Shown piece after piece: positions 47,758 through 55,760 of a stretch of 64,000 nucleotides of DNA. Position numbers and translations under genes: made by a program. The stretch is from Aphodosoma sp045631465 (GTDB lineage: Bacteria > Bacteroidota > Bacteroidia > Bacteroidales > Paludibacteraceae), in NCBI GenBank assembly GCA_045631465.1, contig JAZQUV010000044.1:1-64000 (forward strand), given 5' to 3'. The notes beneath the pieces were generated by a model. The model was not told the DNA's origin, made no database searches, and saw only the letters and a program-made list of their open reading frames with translations. Positions within the stretch are counted from its first letter, which is position 1. Each line of letters begins with the position of its first letter.

Positions 47758-48320
47758 CACATTTTAACCGCATTCACCGCAATTCCAGTATAAACCACAT
47801 AAAGCCCTGCAGTCCAATACATCCCCACCATCAAGAATAGCCCTATATAAACCACATCCACCAACACCCACATCACCCAGTTATCTATCTTCTTACGTGT
47901 TAGCAATATCTGTGCCACCATACTCGCTGTTGTCAATATGGCATCAACCATCGGATATTGTGGCTCTTGAATATTCTCTGGCAACAACTGCGCACCCCAT
48001 TTCACACCCATTCCCCACAGCACTCCAGTCGCCACCACAACTATCACAACCACCGCTCTCTCCATCCAACTCAACCACATCACTTTCAACTCCTTATCCA
48101 CTTCAACTTTTGGTTTTCTCCACGAATATAATCCATAAAGATTTATCACAAAATATATCCCCTGCAACATCATCCCCGAGTACAACCCCTCTCTGCCAAA
48201 CAATATGCCATACAGCACACAATTCACCAACCCAATCCCAAAATTCACCACCTCACCCTTAGATGCCAGCCATATCGCCACCACCCCAAACACCACCGCT
48301 ATAATTTCTAATGTATTCAC
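47730..48320 (-). CDS. pnuC: Nicotinamide-riboside/NMN transporter PnuC
   Basis: Protein of 196 residues with seven or so membrane segments. Family features are IWLASKGEVVNFGIGLVNCVLYG, with the tryptophan-rich LYGLYSWRKP loop. PnuC lets nicotinamide riboside enter by facilitated diffusion for NAD synthesis. The last eight residues (EELGMRN-type) are coded by a heptamer repeat. No thiamine or NAD riboswitch was recognised upstream; the gene overlaps the preceding secreted-protein gene by 4 bp. Confidence 0.92.
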   Translation of the reverse strand: MNTLEIIAVVFGVVAIWLASKGEVVNFGIGLVNCVLYGILFGREGLYSGMMLQGIYFVINLYGLYSWRKPKVEVDKELKVMWLSWMERAVVVIVVVATGVLWGMGVKWGAQLLPENIQEPQYPMVDAILTTASMVAQILLTRKKIDNWVMWVLVDVVYIGLFLMVGMYWTAGLYVVYTGIAVNAVKMWNEELGMRN

Positions 48321-48895
48321 TTTTGTTCACCAAAACATTTATCTATTAAAGCCTCTACATCTGCAAATGAAGGTTCAGGTTCCCACTCTCTGGTATTTAT
48401 ATTCGATTTATTTTTAACAAACTTCATGTTTTTGTCTAAAAAAATACTAAACACCATTGGATCAAACTCTGTGTATGAATCTTCTGTTATTATAGCAATT
48501 TCCTCACATACTTCACAAGAAAAAAATGGAGTATTTTTACTTCCAAACACTTTAACCTCCCAACCAATACACTCTACCTCTCCCCAAAAAGGCAATTCAG
48601 CATACCAAGAATCAAGCACAGTGTCTTCAGGACAAATAGGATTAGCATCAATAGCATGACATTCCAACAAAAAACCGTCCTCATGCACTGATGCCATCAC
48701 AATAAAAGACACACTTAACTCTTCAATATATTTATCCGCAAATAAAGGATATCTACGACAGATATTTATTTCCTCTTTAACCATTAAATCAATAATCCCC
48801 TCTGTAAACTTAGAAAGAACAACACTATTATCTTGAGAATACAAATTCAAAGAAGATAACACTAAAATAAAAAATAATAACAAAGCCTTTTTCAT
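48317..48895 (-). CDS. Secreted protein of unknown function
   Basis: Protein of 192 residues. A signal peptide (MKKALLLFFILVLSS..., cut near YSQ) is followed by an alpha/beta body with six or so cysteines, including FSCEVCEE. Overlap of its stop with the pnuC start suggests co-transcription. A+T-rich codons differ from nearby housekeeping genes, hinting at later acquisition. Family not recognised. Confidence 0.7.
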   Translation of the reverse strand: MKKALLLFFILVLSSLNLYSQDNSVVLSKFTEGIIDLMVKEEINICRRYPLFADKYIEELSVSFIVMASVHEDGFLLECHAIDANPICPEDTVLDSWYAELPFWGEVECIGWEVKVFGSKNTPFFSCEVCEEIAIITEDSYTEFDPMVFSIFLDKNMKFVKNKSNINTREWEPEPSFADVEALIDKCFGEQK

Positions 48896-49295
48896 AATCC
48901 CCAATTTAAGGTTTCACTGCCCGCATTGACGAAGAAGCGTAAAGAAAAATTCGTAATAATCCGTAATAAGGGTTTTTGAGGAGGTTATACCCAACCATAT
49001 CGAAGCATAAATATATGCGTTGCACCCAACATTGAAACCTCACATAAGCACCGCCCGACTTTAAACCCGAATAGGATTATTGCGAAATTTTTAGCTTCGT
49101 AGTCTAAGCGGAAGACTTTTGGTTACTTTTTGCGTCAAGTGAGAGCAAAATCAAGCTTACTTGAACCAACGGTCCTTGAGCCGAAGGCGATAGAATTATG
49201 CCGAACGTAGCAAAAATCACGAAGTAATTTTGGTCACAAAAGTAACAAGAAAAACAATAAGATATTTTGATACTTTTGGTCACAAAAGTAACGTA
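48896..49295. other. Gene-free 400-bp region with repeats
   Basis: No coding frame seen. It includes a block (48904-49050) where GGTTTCA and TGAAACC mark the ends of a possible fold, and two direct copies of TTTTGGTCACAAAAGTAAC (49228-49246 and 49274-49292). A CCTTGAGCCGAAGG segment resembles the 44397 tandem repeat. It occupies the place downstream of sufB where sufC would be expected. Confidence 0.55.
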
Positions 49296-50744
49296 CTACC
49301 CAACACTTCCCTCCAATGATATTTGCAACAACTTCTGTGCCTCCACCGCAAATTCCATAGGCAATTTATTGATTACCTCTTTGGCATAACCACCGATAAT
49401 CAACCCCACTGCATCTTCTGTCGAAATACCACGTTGCGAGCAATAGAACAATTGGTCCTCAGATATTTTCGACGTAGTAGCCTCATGCTCGATAATCGCA
49501 GTCGGATTCTTCACATCTACATAAGGGAATGTATGTGCTCCACATTGGTCGCCCAACAACAACGAGTCGCATTGCGAGTAATTCCTTGCACCTGTGGCAT
49601 TTGCATTCACTTTCACCAATCCACGATACGAATTCTGACTCTTACCAGCCGAAATACCTTTACTTACGATACGCGAACGTGTATTTTTGCCCAAATGTAT
49701 CATCTTCGTACCTGTGTCGGCTTGTTGATAGTTGTTTGTCAACGCCACCGAATAAAACTCACCCACCGAATTATCACCTTTCAATATACACGAAGGGTAT
49801 TTCCACGTGATAGCCGATCCTGTCTCCACCTGTGTCCACGACACTTTCGAGTTATTACCCTTACATATCGCTCTCTTTGTCACAAAGTTATAAATACCGC
49901 CCTTACCATCTTTGTCGCCTGGATACCAGTTCTGCACGGTCGAATATTTCACCTCAGCATTGTTCATCACCACAATCTCTACTATCGCCGCATGCAACTG
50001 ATTCTCATCGCGTTGTGGCGCAGTACAACCCTCCAAATACGACACATACGCATCATCATCCGCCACTATCAACGTACGCTCAAACTGACCTGTACCCGCT
50101 GCATTTATACGGAAATATGTCGACAACTCCATCGGACAACGTACGCCCTTCGGTATGTAAACGAACGAACCATCCGAGAATACTGCACAGTTTAATGCTG
50201 CATAAAAGTTGTCTGTATATGGCACCACTGAACCCAAATACTCGCGCACCAAATCAGGATATTCTTTCACTGCCTCCGAAATCGAACAGAAAATAATACC
50301 CTTTTCTGCCAATTTCTCACGGAACGTAGTCTTCACCGACACCGAGTCCATCACCGCATCCACCGCAATACCGCTCAACACCTTCTGTTCTTCGAGTGGA
50401 ATACCCAATTTGTTGAATGTATCAAGAATCTCTGGGTCAACCTCATCCAACGATTTTGGCGCATTCTTTCTCGGTGCTGCATAATACGATATTGCCTGAA
50501 AATCTATCTCAGGTATATTCAACAACGCCCAATCTGGCATCGGCATCGTGAGCCAATGACGATAAGCCTTCAATCTAAACTCCAACAACCACTCTGGTTC
50601 TTCTTTTTTTGCTGAAATCAAGCGCACTACCTCTTCCGACAATCCCTTTTGTATAGTCTCCGTATGAACATCGGTCGTAAACCCATATTCATACTCTTTT
50701 TGAGCCACTTGACTAATAAATTCGTTTGAATTATTCTCTGACAT
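49296..50744 (-). CDS. sufB: Fe-S cluster assembly protein SufB
   Basis: Protein of 482 residues, normal length, with the SufB-type beta-helix core (EGCTAPQRDENQLHAAIVE, VKYSTVQNWYPGD, YSQCDSLLLGDQCGAHTFPY). SufB with SufC and SufD forms the scaffold on which Fe-S clusters are built. In most Bacteroidales sufC and sufD follow directly; here the downstream 400 bp are gene-free and the next gene is an unrelated secreted protein, so the operon is split or rearranged. Confidence 0.95.
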   Translation of the reverse strand: MSENNSNEFISQVAQKEYEYGFTTDVHTETIQKGLSEEVVRLISAKKEEPEWLLEFRLKAYRHWLTMPMPDWALLNIPEIDFQAISYYAAPRKNAPKSLDEVDPEILDTFNKLGIPLEEQKVLSGIAVDAVMDSVSVKTTFREKLAEKGIIFCSISEAVKEYPDLVREYLGSVVPYTDNFYAALNCAVFSDGSFVYIPKGVRCPMELSTYFRINAAGTGQFERTLIVADDDAYVSYLEGCTAPQRDENQLHAAIVEIVVMNNAEVKYSTVQNWYPGDKDGKGGIYNFVTKRAICKGNNSKVSWTQVETGSAITWKYPSCILKGDNSVGEFYSVALTNNYQQADTGTKMIHLGKNTRSRIVSKGISAGKSQNSYRGLVKVNANATGARNYSQCDSLLLGDQCGAHTFPYVDVKNPTAIIEHEATTSKISEDQLFYCSQRGISTEDAVGLIIGGYAKEVINKLPMEFAVEAQKLLQISLEGSVG

Positions 50745-50787
50745 ATATCAATTTATATAGTTTTAACGCAACATAATATTTAATCTA

Positions 50788-50795
50788 CAAAGATA
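50788..50795 (-). promoter_or_regulatory. Promoter of sufB
   Basis: CAAAGATA reads TATCTTTG on the minus strand, with TTG (CAA at 50816-50818) 20 bp upstream. Leader about 38 nt. Confidence 0.7.
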
Positions 50796-50875
50796 CAAAT
50801 TTTATTTCACATACACAACACCCCCAACAGTATATTATTTTCCTCTTTTTTCATTCCTAACCTCAAGCTACCTTT

Positions 50876-50941
50876 AATATAGGATAAATATACTATAAAT
50901 ATAGGATAAACATACTATAAATATACTATAAACATACTATA
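50876..50941. repeat. Six 11-bp tandem repeats (AATATACTATA type)
   Basis: Six consecutive 11-bp units alternating AATATAGGATA, AATATACTATA and AACATACTATA, followed by AAGCAACCT. The unit and the GCAACCT tail match the 32-bp repeat at 8641 and 19659. Confidence 0.85.
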
Positions 50942-51013
50942 AAGCAACCTCCACTCAACCCTCTTGCCCCCAAAAACATCAAGAGTATCTACATCCCTCA
51001 ACAAAATATCTAA

Positions 51014-51048
51014 CAAAAAAAAGAGGCATATCTCATTGATATGCCTCT
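51014..51048 (-). terminator. Terminator of dnaG
   Basis: AGAGGCATATC/GATATGCCTCT perfect 11-bp stem, 5-nt loop, followed on the minus strand by a run of T. Confidence 0.9.
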
Positions 51049-51066
51049 AATTATATCTACCAAACA

Positions 51067-53142
51067 TCAACGCCTACCCAACACCACACGTCCGCCAATC
51101 ACTTGCGACAACTCTTTCTTTGCCTTCAATATTGCTTGCTTCTTCTTTATCAATTCTATCATTTCCATTGTCTTATTCGCCTCTTGCGCCTCCCTAATCT
51201 GTTGGTCTACTTCGCGCTCTTTGTCGCAAATTATTGCCGCTTTATATTCGTGAATAACAGTAAATATCTCACGTACCAAAGTCTCTTTACGTTCTTTCTC
51301 TCTCTGAACCAAATACTCCTCATACTCTCTCGGATTCGCTTTTGGGTCACCCACAAACTCCTCATGTTTTGTATGCATGCGCGACAACACATATTTGTCT
51401 GTCATCAAATCTGCCGCTATAGCCGAAATTTGTGGGTCTATATGATTGGTGAAATATCTAGATGAATTCACCGAATTCTGTGCATCAAAACTTCGCGATT
51501 CATCCAACATCTTCTGATGCAGAGGATTGCGAAATATACTCTGCCCCTCTTCCTCTAAGTCCGACAACGACGCTATCACAAATTGTGCTACTGTCTGATA
51601 CACACCCTCTTCTACTTCAAACAACACCTCATCTCCATGTCTAACCACATAATACAACACATTCAACTCTTCTTTGTCCAATGTCACCATAGGCACAACC
51701 ACGCCATTCTGCACCACATCTCGCATCGCAGGCTCTTGTCTATAGGCAGGGGTTGTAACATGTTTTGGCGTTACTTCATAGTTCGTCGACACCGAAGCCG
51801 AGTCGCCATTTGTTTTTCTAATCAACTCTTTCTCTTTCTTCGCGCGCAATATCTTCTGTATCTCTGCCAACACCACCTTCTCGTCAATTTCCAACAATTT
51901 AGCGCACTCTTTTGCATACACCGAACGCACTATCGTGTCTGGAATCAACGACACCGAGTGCACCACATCTTGTATCAACCCTGCTCTCTTTATCGGGTCG
52001 TTACCTATCTCATCCAACAATAGTTGTATCTTGAATCTTATGAAATCCACCTGATTTCTATCGATGAAATCAATAAAATCCGACGCATTATTATTTTGTG
52101 CATACGAGTCTGGGTCCTCTCCATCGGGCAACAACACCACCTTCACATTCATACCCTCTTCCAACAACAAATCAATACCCCTAATCGATGCCTTAATACC
52201 TGCCGCATCACCATCATAGAGCACCGTAATGTTTGGCGTGAAACGATGTATCATCCTTATCTGACCCGGCGTGAGCGACGTACCCGACGATGCCACCACA
52301 TTCGTAATCCCTGCTTGGTGCATACTAATCACATCGGTATACCCCTCCACCAAAAAACATCTATCATACTTCACTATCGACTGTTTAGCGAAATATATGC
52401 CATACAACTCGTTGCTCTTATGATATATTTCACTCTCTGGCGAATTGACATATTTAGCGGTTTTATCGTCTTTTTTCAACACACGACCGCCAAATGCCAC
52501 CACCTTGCCCGACAAGGTATGCACCGGAAACATCACTCTACCTCTAAATCTATCATACCACGTCCCATTATCGCGACGATTACCCAATCCACATTTTTCG
52601 ATGAAATCGGCTTTATATCCACTCTGCAATGCTGTCAGTGTCATTGCATCCGACTTGTCAAGACAATAACCTAATCCAAATTTTTCTATGATTTCATCGG
52701 TAAATCCACGACTACGAAAATACGACAATCCCACTGCTCGCCCCTCATCCGTGCTATTCATCTGCTTTGTGAAATACGACTGTGCCCAAGTGTTCAACGC
52801 AAACATCGCCTCACGGTCCGACAGCGATTGTTGCTCTTCGGGCGTCATCTCTTTCTCTACAATCTCAATATGATATTTTTTCGCCAAATAGCGCAATGCT
52901 CCAGGATAGTCCAACTGCTCATGCTCCATAATGAAGTGCACCGGACCTCCACCCTTACCGCAACCAAAACACTTAAAAATCCCCTTCGCTGGCGAAACTG
53001 TAAACGAACCTGTCTTCTCATCATGAAACGGACACAACCCAATATAGTTCACCCCACGCTTACGCAACGTCACAAAATCGCTCACTACATCAACGATTTG
53101 CGCCGCATCCAATATCTTCGCTACAGTCTGTTTATCTATCAT
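51067..53142 (-). CDS. dnaG: DNA primase
   Basis: Protein of 691 residues that makes RNA primers for replication. The CHC2 zinc finger is complete (C37, H40, C58, C61), and the TOPRIM domain has VEGYTDVISMHQAG and LYDGDAAGIKAS. The C-terminal 200 residues form the helical helicase-binding region. I chose the Met at 53142 because the upstream 27 residues overlap the promoter. Transcribed alone from a promoter divergent to the cyclo-ligase gene. Confidence 0.95.
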   Translation of the reverse strand: MIDKQTVAKILDAAQIVDVVSDFVTLRKRGVNYIGLCPFHDEKTGSFTVSPAKGIFKCFGCGKGGGPVHFIMEHEQLDYPGALRYLAKKYHIEIVEKEMTPEEQQSLSDREAMFALNTWAQSYFTKQMNSTDEGRAVGLSYFRSRGFTDEIIEKFGLGYCLDKSDAMTLTALQSGYKADFIEKCGLGNRRDNGTWYDRFRGRVMFPVHTLSGKVVAFGGRVLKKDDKTAKYVNSPESEIYHKSNELYGIYFAKQSIVKYDRCFLVEGYTDVISMHQAGITNVVASSGTSLTPGQIRMIHRFTPNITVLYDGDAAGIKASIRGIDLLLEEGMNVKVVLLPDGEDPDSYAQNNNASDFIDFIDRNQVDFIRFKIQLLLDEIGNDPIKRAGLIQDVVHSVSLIPDTIVRSVYAKECAKLLEIDEKVVLAEIQKILRAKKEKELIRKTNGDSASVSTNYEVTPKHVTTPAYRQEPAMRDVVQNGVVVPMVTLDKEELNVLYYVVRHGDEVLFEVEEGVYQTVAQFVIASLSDLEEEGQSIFRNPLHQKMLDESRSFDAQNSVNSSRYFTNHIDPQISAIAADLMTDKYVLSRMHTKHEEFVGDPKANPREYEEYLVQREKERKETLVREIFTVIHEYKAAIICDKEREVDQQIREAQEANKTMEMIELIKKKQAILKAKKELSQVIGGRVVLGRR

Positions 53143-53166
53143 GTTTCTTATCTTTTTTAAGGACCA

Positions 53167-53215
53167 CAAAATTACAAATAAATATTGAAAAATCCAAAAC
53201 TTTTTAGTAACTTTG
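53167..53215. promoter_or_regulatory. Back-to-back promoters for dnaG and the cyclo-ligase gene
   Basis: Minus strand: TAATTTTG (53167-53174) with TTG at 53195-53197, 20 bp apart, serving dnaG. Plus strand: TAACTTTG (53208-53215) with TTG at 53185-53187, also 20 bp apart, serving the cyclo-ligase gene. The two promoters interleave, so polymerase binding to one should hinder the other. Confidence 0.7.
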
Positions 53216-53268
53216 CATTTCAAAATAAATCAAACAATCGTTGACCGTTGACTGTTGACCATATAATC

Positions 53269-53793
53269 ATGAAACAAGAAATCCGCAAAACCATACGCGC
53301 CAAGAAGAAAGAGTTAGGCAAGGAGCAACTACTCACCATGTCGCTTCCTATTACCGAACTAATTGAAGCTAACAAACAATACCATGAGGCTCCTATCGTC
53401 ATGCTCTACCACCCTCTTTGGGACGAGGTTGACGTACGCCCTCTATTCGACCGCGCGCTCGCATCTGGCAAACGCGTAATTCTCCCAACTGTCAAAGGCG
53501 ACGACATCATCCCTGTCGAAATCACTTCTGACACTCAATGGGTTGTTGGCGATTTCGACATCCTCGAACCTGTGGCTGAACCTTATCATGGCAACATCGA
53601 CCTTATCGTAATCCCTGGCGTTGCTTTCGACCTCAGTCTCAACCGCCTCGGTCGTGGCAAAGGCTACTACGACCGTTTTCTCGTGCATCACCCCAACGCA
53701 TATCGATTAGGTGTGTGCTTCAAATTCCAAATGGTCGACGAAGTACCAACCGAACCTTTCGACCTTCCTATGCACAAAATCATTGCTATCTAA
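53269..53793 (+). CDS. 5-formyltetrahydrofolate cyclo-ligase
   Basis: Protein of 174 residues. It shows an N-terminal basic helix (KQEIRKTIRAKKKEL), the substrate segment WDEVDVRPL, and the signature IPGVAFDLSLNRLGRGKGYYDRFL region in two parts. It recycles 5-formyl-THF to methenyl-THF using ATP. Start at 53269 fits the family; the longer frame adds seven residues. porQ follows 35 bp later. Confidence 0.93.
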   Translation: MKQEIRKTIRAKKKELGKEQLLTMSLPITELIEANKQYHEAPIVMLYHPLWDEVDVRPLFDRALASGKRVILPTVKGDDIIPVEITSDTQWVVGDFDILEPVAEPYHGNIDLIVIPGVAFDLSLNRLGRGKGYYDRFLVHHPNAYRLGVCFKFQMVDEVPTEPFDLPMHKIIAI

Positions 53794-53828
53794 ACAATAT
53801 TAAGCCTATTGTCTACGTTATAACGAAT

Positions 53829-54866
53829 ATGACTAAACGACTTACATATATTTTACTTACATTGCTACTGCCAACCATACTTTTTGCACGTGCAGGGTCG
53901 AGTGTTTTTCCATTCCTCAATCTCCCTACCGGTGCAAGACAAGCGGCTTTTGGTGGTTCTAATATCACGCTCTACGACAACGACCTCAACTTCGCTTTTG
54001 CCAACCCGGCTCTACTATCCGAGAAAACTCACAACTTCCTTGGCCTCAACTACACCAACCAATTCAACGATATAAATATTGGTTCAGCAATCTATGGTCG
54101 CAACTTCAGCGACAAAGATTTCATGGCTTTCGGCATTCACTACGTCGACTATGGCACATTCCTCGAAACTAACGAAATCAACCAAACTTTAGGCACTTTC
54201 ACTGCCAAAGATATGGCTATTACGGCTATGTACTGCCGCTGGCTATCTCCTCGCTGGACCATGGGTGTCACTATGAAACCCATATTTTCGTTCTACGAAC
54301 GCTATTTCTCATCCGGACTTGGTTTCGACCTCGGATTCTCTTACCACAACGAGGATGCCCTATTTGCAGCTGGACTTGTTCTTCGCAATGTAGGGTTCCA
54401 ATTCAACGGATACAATAGTATAAACGGAGGCAACAAACAAGAAATCCTCCCTATTGACCTACAAATTGCTGTATCTCAAAAACTTCCCAAAGCACCTCTC
54501 CGATTCCACCTCACTCTCCACAACCTACAAACTTGGGATTTGAGTTATGGCGCAAGTAGCAACGTTCCCGACAAAATGGACGGAAAAACCAAGGTTGCCA
54601 AAGGCGCAGACATGTTCTTCCGCCACACTATTTGGGCAGTAGAAATCCTACCTCACAAAAATTTCTATATCGTAGCTTCATACAACCACCGACGCAGCAA
54701 AGAAATGTCCGTCAAAGACAAACGCTCTATCGCTGGTTTTGCCTTTGGCGCAGGTTTCCACGCATACAAATTCAACGTCGGATTCTCCATCGTTCCTTAT
54801 CAAACAGGCTCTCTCGGCTACAACCTAACCTTCTCAACTAATCTAACTGACTTCGGAATAAAATAA
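53829..54866 (+). CDS. porQ: Type IX secretion system protein PorQ
   Basis: Protein of 345 residues with a signal peptide (cut near LFA) and an outer-membrane FadL/PorV-like barrel beginning FLNLPTGARQAAFGGSNITLYDND in family style. PorQ binds the shuttle protein PorZ at the cell surface in the attachment complex of the T9SS. The pattern matches the PorQ family in length and in the opening motif. Its presence fits the T9SS sorting domains found downstream. The Met at 53829 gives a proper signal peptide. Confidence 0.9.
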   Translation: MTKRLTYILLTLLLPTILFARAGSSVFPFLNLPTGARQAAFGGSNITLYDNDLNFAFANPALLSEKTHNFLGLNYTNQFNDINIGSAIYGRNFSDKDFMAFGIHYVDYGTFLETNEINQTLGTFTAKDMAITAMYCRWLSPRWTMGVTMKPIFSFYERYFSSGLGFDLGFSYHNEDALFAAGLVLRNVGFQFNGYNSINGGNKQEILPIDLQIAVSQKLPKAPLRFHLTLHNLQTWDLSYGASSNVPDKMDGKTKVAKGADMFFRHTIWAVEILPHKNFYIVASYNHRRSKEMSVKDKRSIAGFAFGAGFHAYKFNVGFSIVPYQTGSLGYNLTFSTNLTDFGIK

Positions 54867-54964
54867 AAACATCAACTAAATCAAAGACAGAATAACATAA
54901 GAACACTTTTTAATAAAAATATTATTTTATTTATGTTATTCCTGTTCTTATATCTTCTTATATT

Positions 54965-55648
54965 ATGAAAAAAATCGTAGTTGCAATTGATGGTTTCTCA
55001 TCTTGCGGTAAAAGCACCATGGCAAAAGCCCTAGCTAAATATGCTGGTTATGCCTATATCGACACTGGCGCTATGTATCGCGCAGTGGCCCTTTACGCTA
55101 TTGACAACAATCTCATCGATGCCGAAAATATCGATGAAATCGGACTAAACAAGGCTCTTAACAACATCAAAATATCGTTCCAAACCATTAATGGTGTACA
55201 ACATACCATATTAAACGATGTGGATGTCGAATCTCGAATTCGCACACTCGAAGTAGCCAACGGTGCTAGTCGCGTATCGGCTATCGGATTCGTACGCCGT
55301 GCTCTCGTAAAAGCACAACAAGAAATGGGCAACGAAGGTGGCGTTGTAATGGACGGACGCGATATCGGCACAGTCGTATTCCCCAATGCCGAACTCAAAG
55401 TTTTTGTCACTGCATCTGCCGAAGTTCGCGCTCAACGCCGCTACGACGAGCTCAAAGCCAAAGGCGAGGAACAACCATATGCCGATGTTCTCGCCAACGT
55501 AGAAGAACGCGACTATCGCGACACTCACCGCGCCGAATCTCCTCTGCGCCAAGCCGATGATGCTCGCCTCCTCGACAACTCAAACCTCAATCGCGAAGAA
55601 CAATTCGAACTCCTCAAAACTTGGTTCAACGAAACAATAAACAAATAA
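54965..55648 (+). CDS. cmk: Cytidylate kinase
   Basis: Protein of 227 residues phosphorylating CMP and dCMP with ATP. P-loop GFSSCGKST (10-18), IDTGAMYRAVAL, and MDGRDIGTVVFP motifs are all present, and RAESPLRQADDA near the end is the lid and binding region. Standard length. It ends at a strong terminator convergent with the amidase gene. Confidence 0.95.
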   Translation: MKKIVVAIDGFSSCGKSTMAKALAKYAGYAYIDTGAMYRAVALYAIDNNLIDAENIDEIGLNKALNNIKISFQTINGVQHTILNDVDVESRIRTLEVANGASRVSAIGFVRRALVKAQQEMGNEGGVVMDGRDIGTVVFPNAELKVFVTASAEVRAQRRYDELKAKGEEQPYADVLANVEERDYRDTHRAESPLRQADDARLLDNSNLNREEQFELLKTWFNETINK

Positions 55649-55660
55649 TACACAACACAC

Positions 55661-55698
55661 AAAAGGCTGACTAACCCGCAAGTTAATCAGCCTTTTTT
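55661..55698. terminator. Terminator of cmk
   Basis: AAAAGGCTGACTAAC pairs with GTTAATCAGCCTTTT (one G-T pair) around a 6-nt loop, with a T run after it. It may also serve the convergent amidase gene. Confidence 0.88.
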
Positions 55699-55760
55699 AC
55701 ATAATACAAGAGGTGCTCTATTCGAGCACCTCTCATTTATTTCATAACTCACAAAAGAGT

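Larger units (their letters stand above)
50745..51066. other. Gap between dnaG and sufB
   Basis: Contains the sufB promoter, an 11-bp tandem repeat and the dnaG terminator. No gene seen. Confidence 0.7.

Noticed and set aside
47730..48320. Riboswitch upstream of pnuC
   Set aside because: The preceding gene overlaps the pnuC start, leaving no room for a leader.
49323..50195. 290-residue plus-strand frame opposite sufB
   Set aside because: Antisense shadow of the SufB core, rich in Arg/His/Ile.
50876..50941. Possible CRISPR array
   Set aside because: Units are only 11 bp, directly abutting, without spacers, and there are no cas genes.
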